Shown here piece by piece: positions 7,955-16,311 of a DNA stretch of 64,000 nt; within the stretch, counting starts at the first letter, position 1, and the number at the start of each line of letters is the position of its first letter. The notes under the pieces are model-generated. The model saw only the letters and a list, made by a program, of their open reading frames with translations. It did no database searches and had not been told where the DNA came from. The DNA comes from a virus. The stretch spans positions 36,148 through 100,147 of IMG/VR virus record IMGVR_UViG_3300042691_035814; one strand, 5' to 3'. The position numbers and the translations under genes are program-made.

Positions 7955-8910
7955 TGAAAAAGAAAAATTATTCTAAAGAAGATATATTAAAATTAGTGAG
8001 TTTAGCACATAAGGATATTACAAGAAAAAAAGGTAAAGACCATAGTCCAAACGTAAATGAATTACAATCTTGGATTGATGAATATATTTCTAAAGGAAGT
8101 GAAGAAAAGACAGAAGTAGAAGAAAAATGGTCACAAAAATACAAACGTTCAATTGATTGCAATAACCCTAAAGGGTTTAGTCAAAGAGCACATTGTCAAG
8201 GTAGAAAGAAAAAAGTTAATGAAGGAGAAAAATTAAAAGGTGGTTTAAGTGATAATAAAACACTTGAAGATATTGCTAAGAAACATAGTAAAAAAAAGTA
8301 CCATGATACTGACAATATGATTACTTTATTGAAAAAGCAATTGAGTATGGGAATGAAGGTTGAAATGGAACATACCAAAAGTAAAGAAAAAGCAAAAGAA
8401 ATTGCACTTGATCACCTATCGGAAGACCCAAATTATTATACTAAATTAAAAAAAGTGGAGGCAAAAGAATCGATGGGTGCAGATTCATCTGGTTCATTTG
8501 AAGCTGGTGCTTTTGGTGGGAAAGTAATTAAGAGAAAAATCACTAATATACCAAATTTCGATACTGAATTGGATGAAGCAACAGATGCAAGTTCTTCAGG
8601 TTCTTACGATGTACCTTTTTTAGGTTCAACAACAAAAGGTCGTAAAAATCCGTTAGAAATTAAAGGACCAGACTCAATTAAGAACAGTAGAGCGGTTAAA
8701 GATAAGAATTTCCCTAAATGGGGTGGTCCCGGTGGAGTTTTTATAAAAATTAAGGATAAATGTAAGAAATTTCCTTATTGTAATCAGGGTGATATTAACG
8801 CATTGGAAGTTTTAAGGGAATCTATCGATGAAATATCTAAAAAAACAGGAATTCCTAAGACTGAAATCGAAAATTTAGTATTAAATGAAATAAAACAGAT
8901 ATTTATTTGA
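7954..8910 (+). CDS. DUF5661-like virion protein candidate with SSGS repeats
   Basis: 318 residues in mosaic form. Parts seen: a lysine-rich N-terminus; a Cys-containing block WSQKYKRSIDCNNPKGFSQ; a DUF5661-like helix pair VEMEHTKSKEKAKEIALDHL (about 130-160); two related short elements DSSGSFEAGAFGG and DASSSGSYDVPFLGS separated by about 35 residues; a Cys/Gly block KFPYCNQGDINAL; and a C-terminal helical tail with TEIENLVLNEI similar to tags elsewhere in this window. Such patchwork proteins are common near virion genes of large phages, as I recall. Role in the particle is inferred. Confidence 0.6.
   Translation: MKKKNYSKEDILKLVSLAHKDITRKKGKDHSPNVNELQSWIDEYISKGSEEKTEVEEKWSQKYKRSIDCNNPKGFSQRAHCQGRKKKVNEGEKLKGGLSDNKTLEDIAKKHSKKKYHDTDNMITLLKKQLSMGMKVEMEHTKSKEKAKEIALDHLSEDPNYYTKLKKVEAKESMGADSSGSFEAGAFGGKVIKRKITNIPNFDTELDEATDASSSGSYDVPFLGSTTKGRKNPLEIKGPDSIKNSRAVKDKNFPKWGGPGGVFIKIKDKCKKFPYCNQGDINALEVLRESIDEISKKTGIPKTEIENLVLNEIKQIFI
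8899..8906 (+). promoter_or_regulatory. ATATTTAT motif, 5 nt upstream of a start
   Basis: Recurring motif placed in the last codons of the DUF5661-like gene, 5 nt before the start at 8912. Confidence 0.45.
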
Positions 8911-8911
8911 T

Positions 8912-10357
8912 ATGAAAGCAAATGAATTAATGAACATTGTGGAAAGTTTTCTTTACGATGAGGTTAAGAAGAATATTCTCAACGAAGGAAAAGATGTGTT
9001 TCACATAAAATGTGAAGGACAATTAGTTGATACATTTAAAACAAAAGAAGAAGCTGAAAGTCATTTAGATATTTATAAAAAAGACCATCCAGGTAAACAA
9101 TTTATAATCGAAAAAGGTATGTACGAATCATACGAAGAAATGATTGATAAATTAGATGAAATGGGTGAAAAACTACAAGAAAAAGAAAATACAGATATGA
9201 AACATCAAGAACCAATGGAAGGTAATGCATTTGTTGCCGCATTAAATAAAGCTAAAGAAGCTGGAGAAGATACATTTACCGTTGACGGTGAAGAATATGA
9301 CGTAAAAGAATCATGGCAAAGTTTGGAAGAAGAAGAAATGATGAATTATGAAGAAGAAATGGGTGAAGGAGAAGATTGTATGGAATGTGGTCAAATGGAA
9401 GAAGAAGAAATAAGTGAAGAAGAGTATTTTGGAATAACAAATAAAACTTCAGAAAAGAGTTTAAAAGAGTCTTTACATCGTCATTTAATGGAATTACACC
9501 CTTCACATGTTGAAGGTGATGACTTTAGTGACCTTGAGTGTATGAAATGTCAAGGTGCTGGTGTGGACTCTATGGGTCATGAATGTAAAGGTTGTGGTGG
9601 TACAGGTATGGAAACACCTCACATTGAAGATATGGGAGATGATGATTATGATTTTGAAGATGAAGTGAATGAAACAGACATGTATGAAGAAAAACAAACA
9701 TGTAATGAGTGTGGAAGTGAAATGAAAGAAGGAATGTGTATGGAATGTGGTTCAATGATGGAATCAAAGAAAAAAATTCGTGTAACTGAGTCTGAATTAG
9801 TTGATATTATTAAGGGTATGGTAAAAGAATCTGTTCGTGGATTAGAAGTTACCAAAAAAGCACAAAAAGGAAGTAAAAAAGACAATGACGAATATATTAA
9901 GAGTGTTGGTGATAAGATGAAAAAAGCAGCTTCTTTTAACAATAATGACAATCCAGAATTCCCTAAACAAATTGGTAAAGGTGAAAAAGCAACTGTAAAA
10001 AGAACAAGTGAAGAAGAAGAATTTATAAGTGATAATAGAGGAGGTGGATTACAAGATTTAAGATATGAATTTGAACCATCAGATAAATTTAAGGATAGAT
10101 TAAAAAAGGCGTTAGAAGGTCATTCAACTATGGGTAATTCACAGGATGCTGCAAATGTTGTTAAAAGTGATTTAGGTAAGAATGTCGCTAAAAATGCAGA
10201 AAGAAAAGAGAAGAAGAGAAAAGAAGCACCGATGTACAACAAAGATGCTCAACCTGTAAAAATTGTTAAAGAATCAGAAAAAAAAGTGCCAGGTGTTTTA
10301 TTAGAAGAAATGAATAAAATGAAACACTTGTTATCTTATAACAAAAAAACTCAGTAA
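8912..10357 (+). CDS. Acidic modular protein with DnaJ-like zinc cluster and terminal tags; probable virion protein
   Basis: 481 residues, very rich in Glu and Met. N-terminal helix MKANELMNIVESFL...ILNE is tag-like. A small domain follows (FHIKCEGQLVDTFKTKEEAESH), then NAFVAALNKAKEAGEDTF. The centre has CxxC clusters: CMECGQ, then CMKCQGAG...CKGCGGTG (spacing like the DnaJ zinc-finger repeats CxxCxGxG), then CNECGSEM...CMECGSMM. After this comes KKKIRVTESELVDIIKGM (about residues 288-305), the same tag type as the N-termini of the genes at 50137 and 48952, and the protein ends LLEEMNKMKHLLSYNKK, like the start of the gene at 46092. It could be an internal head or scaffold-like protein. Not an enzyme that I can recognise. 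Confidence 0.65.
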   Translation: MKANELMNIVESFLYDEVKKNILNEGKDVFHIKCEGQLVDTFKTKEEAESHLDIYKKDHPGKQFIIEKGMYESYEEMIDKLDEMGEKLQEKENTDMKHQEPMEGNAFVAALNKAKEAGEDTFTVDGEEYDVKESWQSLEEEEMMNYEEEMGEGEDCMECGQMEEEEISEEEYFGITNKTSEKSLKESLHRHLMELHPSHVEGDDFSDLECMKCQGAGVDSMGHECKGCGGTGMETPHIEDMGDDDYDFEDEVNETDMYEEKQTCNECGSEMKEGMCMECGSMMESKKKIRVTESELVDIIKGMVKESVRGLEVTKKAQKGSKKDNDEYIKSVGDKMKKAASFNNNDNPEFPKQIGKGEKATVKRTSEEEEFISDNRGGGLQDLRYEFEPSDKFKDRLKKALEGHSTMGNSQDAANVVKSDLGKNVAKNAERKEKKRKEAPMYNKDAQPVKIVKESEKKVPGVLLEEMNKMKHLLSYNKKTQ

Positions 10358-10384
10358 TATCTTCTTTTTATTTTCTTTTATCCT

Positions 10385-10402
10385 TATATTAAATTTAATA
10401 TA
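10385..10402. promoter_or_regulatory. Perfect 18-bp A/T palindrome upstream of a start
   Basis: TATATTAAATTTAATATA reads identically on both strands and lies 4 nt before the start at 10407, in a 49-nt intergenic gap. It could be an operator or part of a promoter. A/T-rich palindromes also arise by chance in such DNA. Confidence 0.35.
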
Positions 10403-10406
10403 GGTT

Positions 10407-10862
10407 ATGGAAAATAATGAGGATTTTATGGAGTATATTACATCAGAAAGTTATAAACATCAAATTGATATTTGGTGTAAAGCGTACAATATAAGTCGTG
10501 AAAAAACAGAACTTTTTTACGACTTTCTAATTTCCTTATACGATTTAGTTGAAGAAACTTATTTAGGTCCTGACGTATTGATATATGAAAAGGATCAAAG
10601 AGGTCATTTTACATGGTGTTGGGACAGAATTATAAATTCATTTAATAAGGAAAAAATACATTTTAAATCCCGGGGTAATCATTATGAGTATTTTTGGAAT
10701 TTCTTCTTAGAAGCATATTATTTTGTTCAACTTGATGGTGAAAAAGTAAAAATATCTGAGTATTTGTTCAAGTTATTTGATTTAAAATATCAAAAAACCA
10801 GATCCGAACTTGATGTGGTGATAGAAGTTTATAAAATGTTTGAAAATAACTTGAAAAAGTAG
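10407..10862 (+). CDS. Conserved hypothetical protein
   Basis: 151 residues, mainly helical and rich in aromatic residues (FTWCWDRII, HYEYFWNFFLEAYYFV). No signal peptide, membrane helix or catalytic motif. It starts a new transcription unit after a 49-nt gap containing a palindrome. Confidence 0.65.
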   Translation: MENNEDFMEYITSESYKHQIDIWCKAYNISREKTELFYDFLISLYDLVEETYLGPDVLIYEKDQRGHFTWCWDRIINSFNKEKIHFKSRGNHYEYFWNFFLEAYYFVQLDGEKVKISEYLFKLFDLKYQKTRSELDVVIEVYKMFENNLKK

Positions 10863-10902
10863 AAAAAAATCCGTATATTAATATTTAAAACAGGATATTA
10901 TT

Positions 10903-11091
10903 ATGGATACGTTAAAAGAAATAAAAGAACTTGTTGAAAAAATGTCTGTTGAAACCCGAAAAGTTTTTGATAAAGGTAATCACAGTGCATCTATTAGGGC
11001 AAGAAAATACGCACAAGAAATAAAAACATTAATTCCTAAATATAGGAAGGAAATTTTAGACGAAATTAAAAAACATGACACAGGAAATTAA
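10903..11091 (+). CDS. Histone H1-like protein Hc1 family
   Basis: 62 residues. The pattern VFDKGNHSASIRARKYAQEIK closely follows the Bacteroidota Hc1-like consensus (KFY.KGNKAAGTR.RK..QE.K). These are small basic DNA-binding proteins. In a phage it could compact phage DNA or alter host nucleoid structure. The A-rich 40-nt gap upstream contains ATATTAATATTT. Its 3' end overlaps the next small gene by 17 nt. Confidence 0.75.
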   Translation: MDTLKEIKELVEKMSVETRKVFDKGNHSASIRARKYAQEIKTLIPKYRKEILDEIKKHDTGN

Positions 11092-11254
11092 AACATTTTT
11101 ATTTATTTTAAGTATTGTATATATTTTAAGATTTGTTGTGGAGTTCGTTTTAAAATTAATGGATAACAATCCATCAGTGTTAAAAGTTTCTAATACTAAT
11201 CAAGTTTTCTTATATTTTGCAATATCTTATTTTATAACTTATTTTCTCATTTAA
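11075..11254 (+). CDS. Small two-helix membrane protein
   Basis: 59 residues starting at the ATG inside the end of the Hc1-like gene. Two hydrophobic segments (about 7-28 and 43-59) flank a polar loop. Uninterrupted, tightly packed between genes. Function unknown. Confidence 0.5.
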   Translation: MTQEIKTFLFILSIVYILRFVVEFVLKLMDNNPSVLKVSNTNQVFLYFAISYFITYFLI

Positions 11255-11261
11255 CACATTT

Positions 11262-11717
11262 ATGTTCGAAACAATAAAATCACTAAAACCATATTTTTTC
11301 TCATTACGGGAAATTGATAACAATGTAAGTTTAGATATTAAATTACCTCTAAATTGGAAATATGATGTAATAGTTGCACCTTATAGGTCAGTAAAAACTA
11401 AAGTTCAAGACAAAAACGATAAATTTAGTTTGTTGTCATTAATTTCTAATGCCAATCAGGAAGGATACGATGTTGTAATAAGTTGTGCGAATGAAATTAT
11501 CACGATTAATAAAGAGGAAGAAGAAAAACAAAGATTGTTTCAGCAGAAAGTAAAAGAATTGCAAGAGTTATTTCAAAAAGAATCATTAAGTAAATTAAAA
11601 GATATAAATTTATTGAACGATTATGGACAAGAGATTACACCAAGGATTGGAATGGTTGAACAAGGAGATGTCGAAGGACAATTTGGAGATACAGAGCCAC
11701 AAGGAGAAAATGATTGA
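11262..11717 (+). CDS. Conserved hypothetical with coiled-coil tail
   Basis: 151 residues. An N-terminal beta-rich domain (about 1-85, with WKYDVIVAPYRSVK and GYDVVISCANEII) is followed by a charged coiled coil and an acidic Gly/Gln tail. No family recognised. Confidence 0.6.
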   Translation: MFETIKSLKPYFFSLREIDNNVSLDIKLPLNWKYDVIVAPYRSVKTKVQDKNDKFSLLSLISNANQEGYDVVISCANEIITINKEEEEKQRLFQQKVKELQELFQKESLSKLKDINLLNDYGQEITPRIGMVEQGDVEGQFGDTEPQGEND

Positions 11718-11820
11718 GGATATAAAAAAATTAGACAAAACAAAAATGTTCGCACCCGAACCTAAAAAAACAATGTTACAAAAAATATTGTTAATATTTG
11801 GATATGGAAAAAAAAGGTGA
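11710..11820 (+). CDS. Very small basic protein
   Basis: 36 residues from the ATG at 11710, which overlaps the previous stop by 8 nt. The same frame is open 87 nt further upstream, but that part lies wholly inside the previous gene. It is Lys-rich with a short hydrophobic end (LQKILLIFGYGKKR). Likely translated by coupling; function unknown. Confidence 0.4.
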   Translation: MIEDIKKLDKTKMFAPEPKKTMLQKILLIFGYGKKR

Positions 11821-12037
11821 TTTATTAAATCAATTGGCTATAGTATCAGATTTATTGGAAAAAATGAATATTGAATCTAAATCGAGAACAATAATTGTAG
11901 AAGTAAGTGAAAATGAATTTGACAGAGTTTTCAATTTAGTCGAACAGAAATATGCAAAAAAATTAGAAAAACCTAAATCAAGTTTTAATATAACTATTGG
12001 AACGGTTGATATTCTTTTTAATACGAGTAGTGTCTAA
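11798..12037 (+). CDS. Small conserved hypothetical protein
   Basis: 79 residues (or 77 from the second ATG at 11804). A helix followed by a beta-rich C-terminus with FNITIGTVDILF. It overlaps the preceding small gene, and its 3' end overlaps the leftward gene by 20 nt. Confidence 0.55.
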   Translation: MDMEKKGDLLNQLAIVSDLLEKMNIESKSRTIIVEVSENEFDRVFNLVEQKYAKKLEKPKSSFNITIGTVDILFNTSSV

Positions 12038-12656
12038 ATAATTCTGTTCTTTTATACCCTTTATCTTCCAACATTTTATAGAGTAAACTTCTTTGGTGTG
12101 TTGTAATATCTTTTACAAATATAAAATTTGTTTTCTTTTTACTTAGTAAATCATTTTTTACAATTTCAAATAATCTGTTAGCGTCTTCAATATTTTTGTT
12201 ACCAAATAATCTCACATCGTTTTCTATCTGAACAAACAATTTATTATTAAGTGTGAATATCTGAGCAATTTCTGTTACTGAATTAATATATTCCATCATT
12301 TGATGGTATCGAATTCTTTTTTTAGTGTTAAAATCATAAATAAGTTCTTCTTTCCAATATGGAATAATTTCTTTAATTCTGAACTTATTATCTTCAATTT
12401 TTGCTTCTACGTTTCTACCTAAACTATCTCTGACATAAGTTTTTGTGGCCCATCTATTATTTGGGAAAATAAGTCCTAATTCAAAGTGAAGTTTTTGTTG
12501 TCTTTTACCACCTTGTTCTTGAACAAATGCAGGTTTTTTCTGAGTCTTGAATTCTCTCCAATACTCATAAACAGTGGTTCTTTTCATACACCGGAATAAA
12601 ATTTTTATTCTTTTCTTATTACAGAAAAGAACTATGAAATATTTTCCGTTTTTCAT
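12018..12656 (-). CDS. Conserved hypothetical protein (leftward)
   Basis: 212 residues, or 189 if translation begins at the internal Met24 (near 12587) that opens the better-folded part (MKRTTVYEYWREF). It contains blocks KLHFELGLIFPNNRWATKTYV, LGRNVEAKI and DITTHQRSLLYKMLEDKGYKRTELF. No known catalytic motif. The first ATG overlaps the stop of the upstream small gene as ATGA, which supports the longer start. It is convergent with the 11798 gene. Confidence 0.65.
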   Translation of the reverse strand: MKNGKYFIVLFCNKKRIKILFRCMKRTTVYEYWREFKTQKKPAFVQEQGGKRQQKLHFELGLIFPNNRWATKTYVRDSLGRNVEAKIEDNKFRIKEIIPYWKEELIYDFNTKKRIRYHQMMEYINSVTEIAQIFTLNNKLFVQIENDVRLFGNKNIEDANRLFEIVKNDLLSKKKTNFIFVKDITTHQRSLLYKMLEDKGYKRTELFRHYSY

Positions 12657-12814
12657 AAAAATTTAGATATCAATGAGAAAAGACCATATAAACCCAAAAG
12701 AAACCAAACTAAGATAAACCAACCACCCCATTTATCAACAAAGTCGGCTCTTCTTTGAAATTTTTCTTCACCAATAACTTCTTTGTTTTTTTGTTTACAA
12801 TTTGAACATGCCAT
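12653..12814 (-). CDS. Small membrane protein with CxxC (leftward)
   Basis: 53 residues: an N-terminal MACSNCK with a CxxC pair, a charged stretch, and one transmembrane helix (about 31-51, WFILVWFLLGLYGLFSLI). Its stop overlaps the next start (ATGA), making a two-gene leftward unit divergent from the Dam gene. A TTTG box at 12848-12845 and an AT-rich TATATATT at 12827-12820 on this strand could form its promoter. Confidence 0.55.
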   Translation of the reverse strand: MACSNCKQKNKEVIGEEKFQRRADFVDKWGGWFILVWFLLGLYGLFSLISKFL

Positions 12815-12897
12815 ATCATAATATATACTATTTTATTCAATTTTCAAAGCATTTTTTTTTATCGTTTTTTTTGTTTATAATTTTTAAAAACAGAACA

Positions 12898-13740
12898 ATG
12901 ATATCTTATATTGGTGGTAAAGCAAGAATTGGTAAATGGATTGTCCCTTTCATTCCAAATGATATAGAAACCTATGTAGAGGGGTTTTCCGGTATGTTTT
13001 GGGTCTTTTTTAATATGGACCTGTCTAAGTACCCAAATCTTAAAACTGTGGTTTATAATGACTTTAATGGTCTTAATGCAAACTTATTTAGTTGTACTAA
13101 GGAATATGATAGACTTTGGGAAGAATTATCTAAATACCCTTGTCAACAACTTGGTGTAGTTGATACACCACCCGAGTACGCACAAATGTTTAAACAATAT
13201 CAATCCGAAATATTTGTTGATAATTTGGTGATAACAGAAGAAAACAAATTTGAGATTGCGTGTAAATATGTCTATGTATTAACGCAAGTTTTTTCTGGTT
13301 CAAAACCTGAAACATCATCATATACCGACTATAAAGGAAAATATCGTTGTAAGGTTCTTATTTTCATGGATAAATTGAAACATCCAAAATATAGAGAACA
13401 TTTTGATAAAATAACATTTATTGAAAATATGGATTTTGAATTGGTTGTTAAAAAGTACGATTCTGAAACCACGTATTTTTATATGGATCCACCATATTGG
13501 AAGACGGAAAATTATTATTCAAATCATGATTTTGACAGAAATGACCATGAAAGATTGGCAAATTGTTTAAAAGACATTAAAGGAAAATTTAGTTTATCAT
13601 ACTATGATTTTCCTCTACTTAATGTTTGGTTCCCACAAACTAATTATAGGTGGGAAAATAAGAATTTCAAAAAAGCGGCAGCAGCTAAAAAAGACGGTAC
13701 ACAGAACGAAGGTACTGAATTGTTGATAATGAATTATTAA
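12898..13740 (+). CDS. dam: DNA adenine-N6 methyltransferase (D12 class, Dam-like)
   Basis: 280 residues. It transfers a methyl group from S-adenosylmethionine to adenine, probably in GATC or a related site. Motif I-like start YIGGKARIGKWIVPFIP and the catalytic motif IV DPPY (Asp197-Tyr200) are clear, and spacing fits T4 Dam and M.DpnIIA relatives. I start at the ATG at 12898, since the 32 residues encoded upstream are Phe-rich and unlike any methylase. No matching restriction enzyme is present, so a protective or regulatory role is likely. It lies at the head of a rightward block with nusG. Confidence 0.88.
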   Translation: MISYIGGKARIGKWIVPFIPNDIETYVEGFSGMFWVFFNMDLSKYPNLKTVVYNDFNGLNANLFSCTKEYDRLWEELSKYPCQQLGVVDTPPEYAQMFKQYQSEIFVDNLVITEENKFEIACKYVYVLTQVFSGSKPETSSYTDYKGKYRCKVLIFMDKLKHPKYREHFDKITFIENMDFELVVKKYDSETTYFYMDPPYWKTENYYSNHDFDRNDHERLANCLKDIKGKFSLSYYDFPLLNVWFPQTNYRWENKNFKKAAAAKKDGTQNEGTELLIMNY

Positions 13741-13743
13741 AAC

Positions 13744-13751
13744 ATATTTAT
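13744..13751 (+). promoter_or_regulatory. ATATTTAT motif, 4 nt upstream of a start
   Basis: Recurring motif in the 15-nt gap between the Dam and NusG-like genes. Confidence 0.45.
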
Positions 13752-13755
13752 TTAC

Positions 13756-14283
13756 ATGGAATCATTTTGGTATGTTATAAAAGTTATGCCGGGTAGAGAA
13801 AGAAAATTAAACGAACAGTTTAATCAACAAATACAGACCGGTAAAATAGAAAATATTAGTAGATTTATTTGTCCAACAGAACACACATCAGTTTCAGTTA
13901 AGGAGAAAAAAATAGTTAAAGAGAAAGTACTTTATAGTGGTTACTTATATTTTGAATCATTTAAAAGATTAAATGATAGTGAATTAAAGTATATTTCAGG
14001 GTTCGAAGGTATCATGGGTATGATGGGAGACAAAACACCTCTTTTGGTTAGAAATGAAGAAGTTGAAAAAATACTAAAAGACGATGCGTTGGAGAATCAC
14101 TTAGAATCAAAAAGGATAAGACTAATGAAAGGGGATGAGGTTTTGGTTTTAGAAGGTCCTTTTCAAACATTTCACGGTATAGTTAATGAGATTAGGGATA
14201 ACAAAGTAGAAATTAATGTAAAAATATTTGGAAGAGATACATCAGTTTCGTTAACTTTGGACCAAATTGAAAAAACACGATAA
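13756..14283 (+). CDS. nusG: NusG-like transcription elongation factor
   Basis: 175 residues. The N-terminal NGN domain (about 1-105) begins FWYVIKVMPGRERKLNEQF and contains LYSGYLYFES and GFEGIMGMMG. The C-terminal KOW domain (about 122-175) has KGDEVLVLEGPFQTFHGIVNE. NusG binds the RNA polymerase clamp, suppresses pausing and links polymerase to Rho or ribosomes. A phage copy next to a phage sigma factor suggests antitermination or processive late transcription. Architecture and length are normal for NusG. Confidence 0.9.
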   Translation: MESFWYVIKVMPGRERKLNEQFNQQIQTGKIENISRFICPTEHTSVSVKEKKIVKEKVLYSGYLYFESFKRLNDSELKYISGFEGIMGMMGDKTPLLVRNEEVEKILKDDALENHLESKRIRLMKGDEVLVLEGPFQTFHGIVNEIRDNKVEINVKIFGRDTSVSLTLDQIEKTR

Positions 14284-14284
14284 T

Positions 14285-14566
14285 ATGTCACCAGAAGTTT
14301 TAATTTATATTCAGAATGTGAAAGATTACTTTAAAAAAAGTAAAGAGACTCGAGATTACTTTATTGGAAAAAAAGATGAAGACACATTTTTTGAATTTTT
14401 AACCGAATTCGCACAAAAAAATTTTGAAGACGCTAATCAACCCGAACTTTCTAGAGAACAATTTGAATTATTAAGAGAAATGGTAAATGGTTCAAATTTT
14501 GAAAAAGAAAAAGATAGTAATCTATTTTTTGAGGTTAATGGTTATGGTTCTATTTGTTTAAATTAA
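14285..14566 (+). CDS. Conserved hypothetical protein
   Basis: 93 residues from the ATG one base after the nusG stop. Helical, acidic, ending in VNGYGSICLN. The in-frame ATG 18 nt upstream lies inside nusG and is less likely. No family recognised. Confidence 0.6.
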   Translation: MSPEVLIYIQNVKDYFKKSKETRDYFIGKKDEDTFFEFLTEFAQKNFEDANQPELSREQFELLREMVNGSNFEKEKDSNLFFEVNGYGSICLN

Positions 14567-14580
14567 TAATAAAAAATTAC

Positions 14581-15720
14581 ATGTCATCATTAAAGTTAAC
14601 GGAAAAAACACGTCCGTCATTCATACAGGTTTACGATACCTCGTATGGTAGTGAAATTCCTGCGGAACAATATTTTGTTGTGAATTTTGATTCAATAGTA
14701 TCAAAATATTCAGATAGTACACACTATTGTCAGAGCATTATAAAATATTTTGAATCAATTGGGTTTGAAAAACACTCGTTAATATCCACCGTTAATAGAA
14801 GAGAAGATAAAGTTTCAAACGCATTGTTTGTAAACGAAAAGTTAAGGATGATGATAAAAATTGATAACCAAATGGGTGATAGCGTTTGGAGTTTCAATTC
14901 ATTCTTTTCTCCCAAAAAAATTGAAACAAATAAAAAAAATGATGATTTAGTTCAAGTTACATTTTTATATGATATAAAATTAGGTAGTTTAGATAAACAA
15001 ATTAATCTAAAGAAAATATCTGAATTTAAGAGAGACAAGAAAAAATCAAGTATCAGTTTGGTTAAAAGTGATATGGGTCATTTAGATGTTGAAGATTATG
15101 ACCTAACAATTCCACCTATGGATTTAGGTTTAAATTATGGTGAAGAATTTATTAAAATACATGATTTAATAGTTAGTAGATTAAATAAACCAAACGGTAA
15201 AGGTATTATTTTACTACATGGTGAACCAGGTACAGGAAAAACTTCTTACATAAAACATTTAACTAGTTTAATTGAAGAAAAAAATATCTTGTTTATTCCT
15301 CCATCAATGGCGGAAATGTTATCTGAACCATCAATTATACCATTTCTTATGTCACACAAAAATTCTATATTAATTATAGAAGATGCTGAAAGAGTAATTG
15401 CGGATAGAGAAGGAAATGGTTCGGCGGTTGGTGTTTCAAACATATTAAACATAACTGACGGTATTTTGGGTGATTGTTTGAATATTCAGATAATTGCAAC
15501 ATTCAATATGAAAAGAGAAAAGATTGATCCAGCATTACTTCGTAAAGGAAGATTAATTGCGGAACATAAATTTGAAAAACTTTCTGTTGAAAATACAAAT
15601 AAACTACTAAAACACCTTGAAAAAGATTATACTTCTACAGAAGAAATGGCTTTAGCGGATATCTATAATGTAGACGTTGAATTTTATAAAACAAATAATA
15701 AAAGTAAAATAGGATTTTAA
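14581..15720 (+). CDS. AAA+ ATPase
   Basis: 379 residues. The N-terminal 195 residues are a domain I do not recognise. The AAA+ module follows: Walker A GEPGTGKT (residues 214-221), Walker B ILIIEDAE (about 262-269), a sensor-1-like ATFNM and an arginine-rich DPALLRKGR. This is the BCS1/RuvB-like central AAA type, used to remodel or unfold protein complexes. I prefer the ATG at 14581, because the 9 residues encoded upstream overlap the previous gene. A gene just before thioredoxin and glutaredoxin may act in virion assembly or replication; context does not decide. Confidence 0.85.
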   Translation: MSSLKLTEKTRPSFIQVYDTSYGSEIPAEQYFVVNFDSIVSKYSDSTHYCQSIIKYFESIGFEKHSLISTVNRREDKVSNALFVNEKLRMMIKIDNQMGDSVWSFNSFFSPKKIETNKKNDDLVQVTFLYDIKLGSLDKQINLKKISEFKRDKKKSSISLVKSDMGHLDVEDYDLTIPPMDLGLNYGEEFIKIHDLIVSRLNKPNGKGIILLHGEPGTGKTSYIKHLTSLIEEKNILFIPPSMAEMLSEPSIIPFLMSHKNSILIIEDAERVIADREGNGSAVGVSNILNITDGILGDCLNIQIIATFNMKREKIDPALLRKGRLIAEHKFEKLSVENTNKLLKHLEKDYTSTEEMALADIYNVDVEFYKTNNKSKIGF

Positions 15721-15721
15721 A

Positions 15722-16027
15722 ATGGAATTTATTGACACAAAAAAATTAGAAGAATTACAAAGTAATAATACAAAAATGTTAGTGGACATAACCGCGTCTT
15801 GGTGTGGTCCATGTAAAACCTTAGTACCAAGATTAGAAAAAATTGAATCAGATTACCCTGATATCAAATTTGTAAAATTAAATGCTGACACAAATAGAGA
15901 TTATTTAATTAATTCTGGTATTAGTTCAGTACCTACCGTTATGTTTTTTGATGGTAATAAACTTATAAGTCGTTCAACAGGAGTACAATTGGAGTCGTTT
16001 TATAGAGAAATTCTAAAAAATATGTAA
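15722..16027 (+). CDS. Thioredoxin
   Basis: 101 residues, the standard thioredoxin length. The redox motif WCGPC has Cys28 and Cys31; the cis-proline region is ISSVPTVMFF. It would reduce disulfides in the cytoplasm, for example as electron donor to ribonucleotide reductase. Directly followed by glutaredoxin. Confidence 0.92.
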   Translation: MEFIDTKKLEELQSNNTKMLVDITASWCGPCKTLVPRLEKIESDYPDIKFVKLNADTNRDYLINSGISSVPTVMFFDGNKLISRSTGVQLESFYREILKNM

Positions 16028-16311
16028 TGAAGAATACTATTGTTATTTTTACACTAAATGGTTGTTCACATTGTTCAAGTTTGAAAGATAGACTTGATGA
16101 AATTAATATCCCATATTTAGATGTTGAAATAACACAAAATGAAAAAATTTGGGAACAAGTAGTAGAACAAACTGGTGAGGATTTAATACCGACAGTTTTT
16201 ATTAAACAAGAAAATTCTGATGACGGATTCATATATATTCCGGGAAAAGATTTCGAAAGTGAAGACGAAATAGTAGAAAAAATAAAAAATCATTATAATG
16301 AGGGGGTTTAA
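16027..16311 (+). CDS. Glutaredoxin-like protein
   Basis: 94 residues with the active-site CSHC (Cys13-Cys16) after an initial beta strand (IVIFTLNG), and a cis-Pro segment LIPTVFI. The start overlaps the thioredoxin stop by one base (TAATG). It is the last gene before a strong terminator. Confidence 0.85.
   Translation: MKNTIVIFTLNGCSHCSSLKDRLDEINIPYLDVEITQNEKIWEQVVEQTGEDLIPTVFIKQENSDDGFIYIPGKDFESEDEIVEKIKNHYNEGV

Noticed and set aside
12802-12897. Longer N-terminus of the Dam methylase
   Set aside because: It encodes a Phe-rich stretch complementary to the divergent promoter spacer; the D12 family begins at the later ATG.
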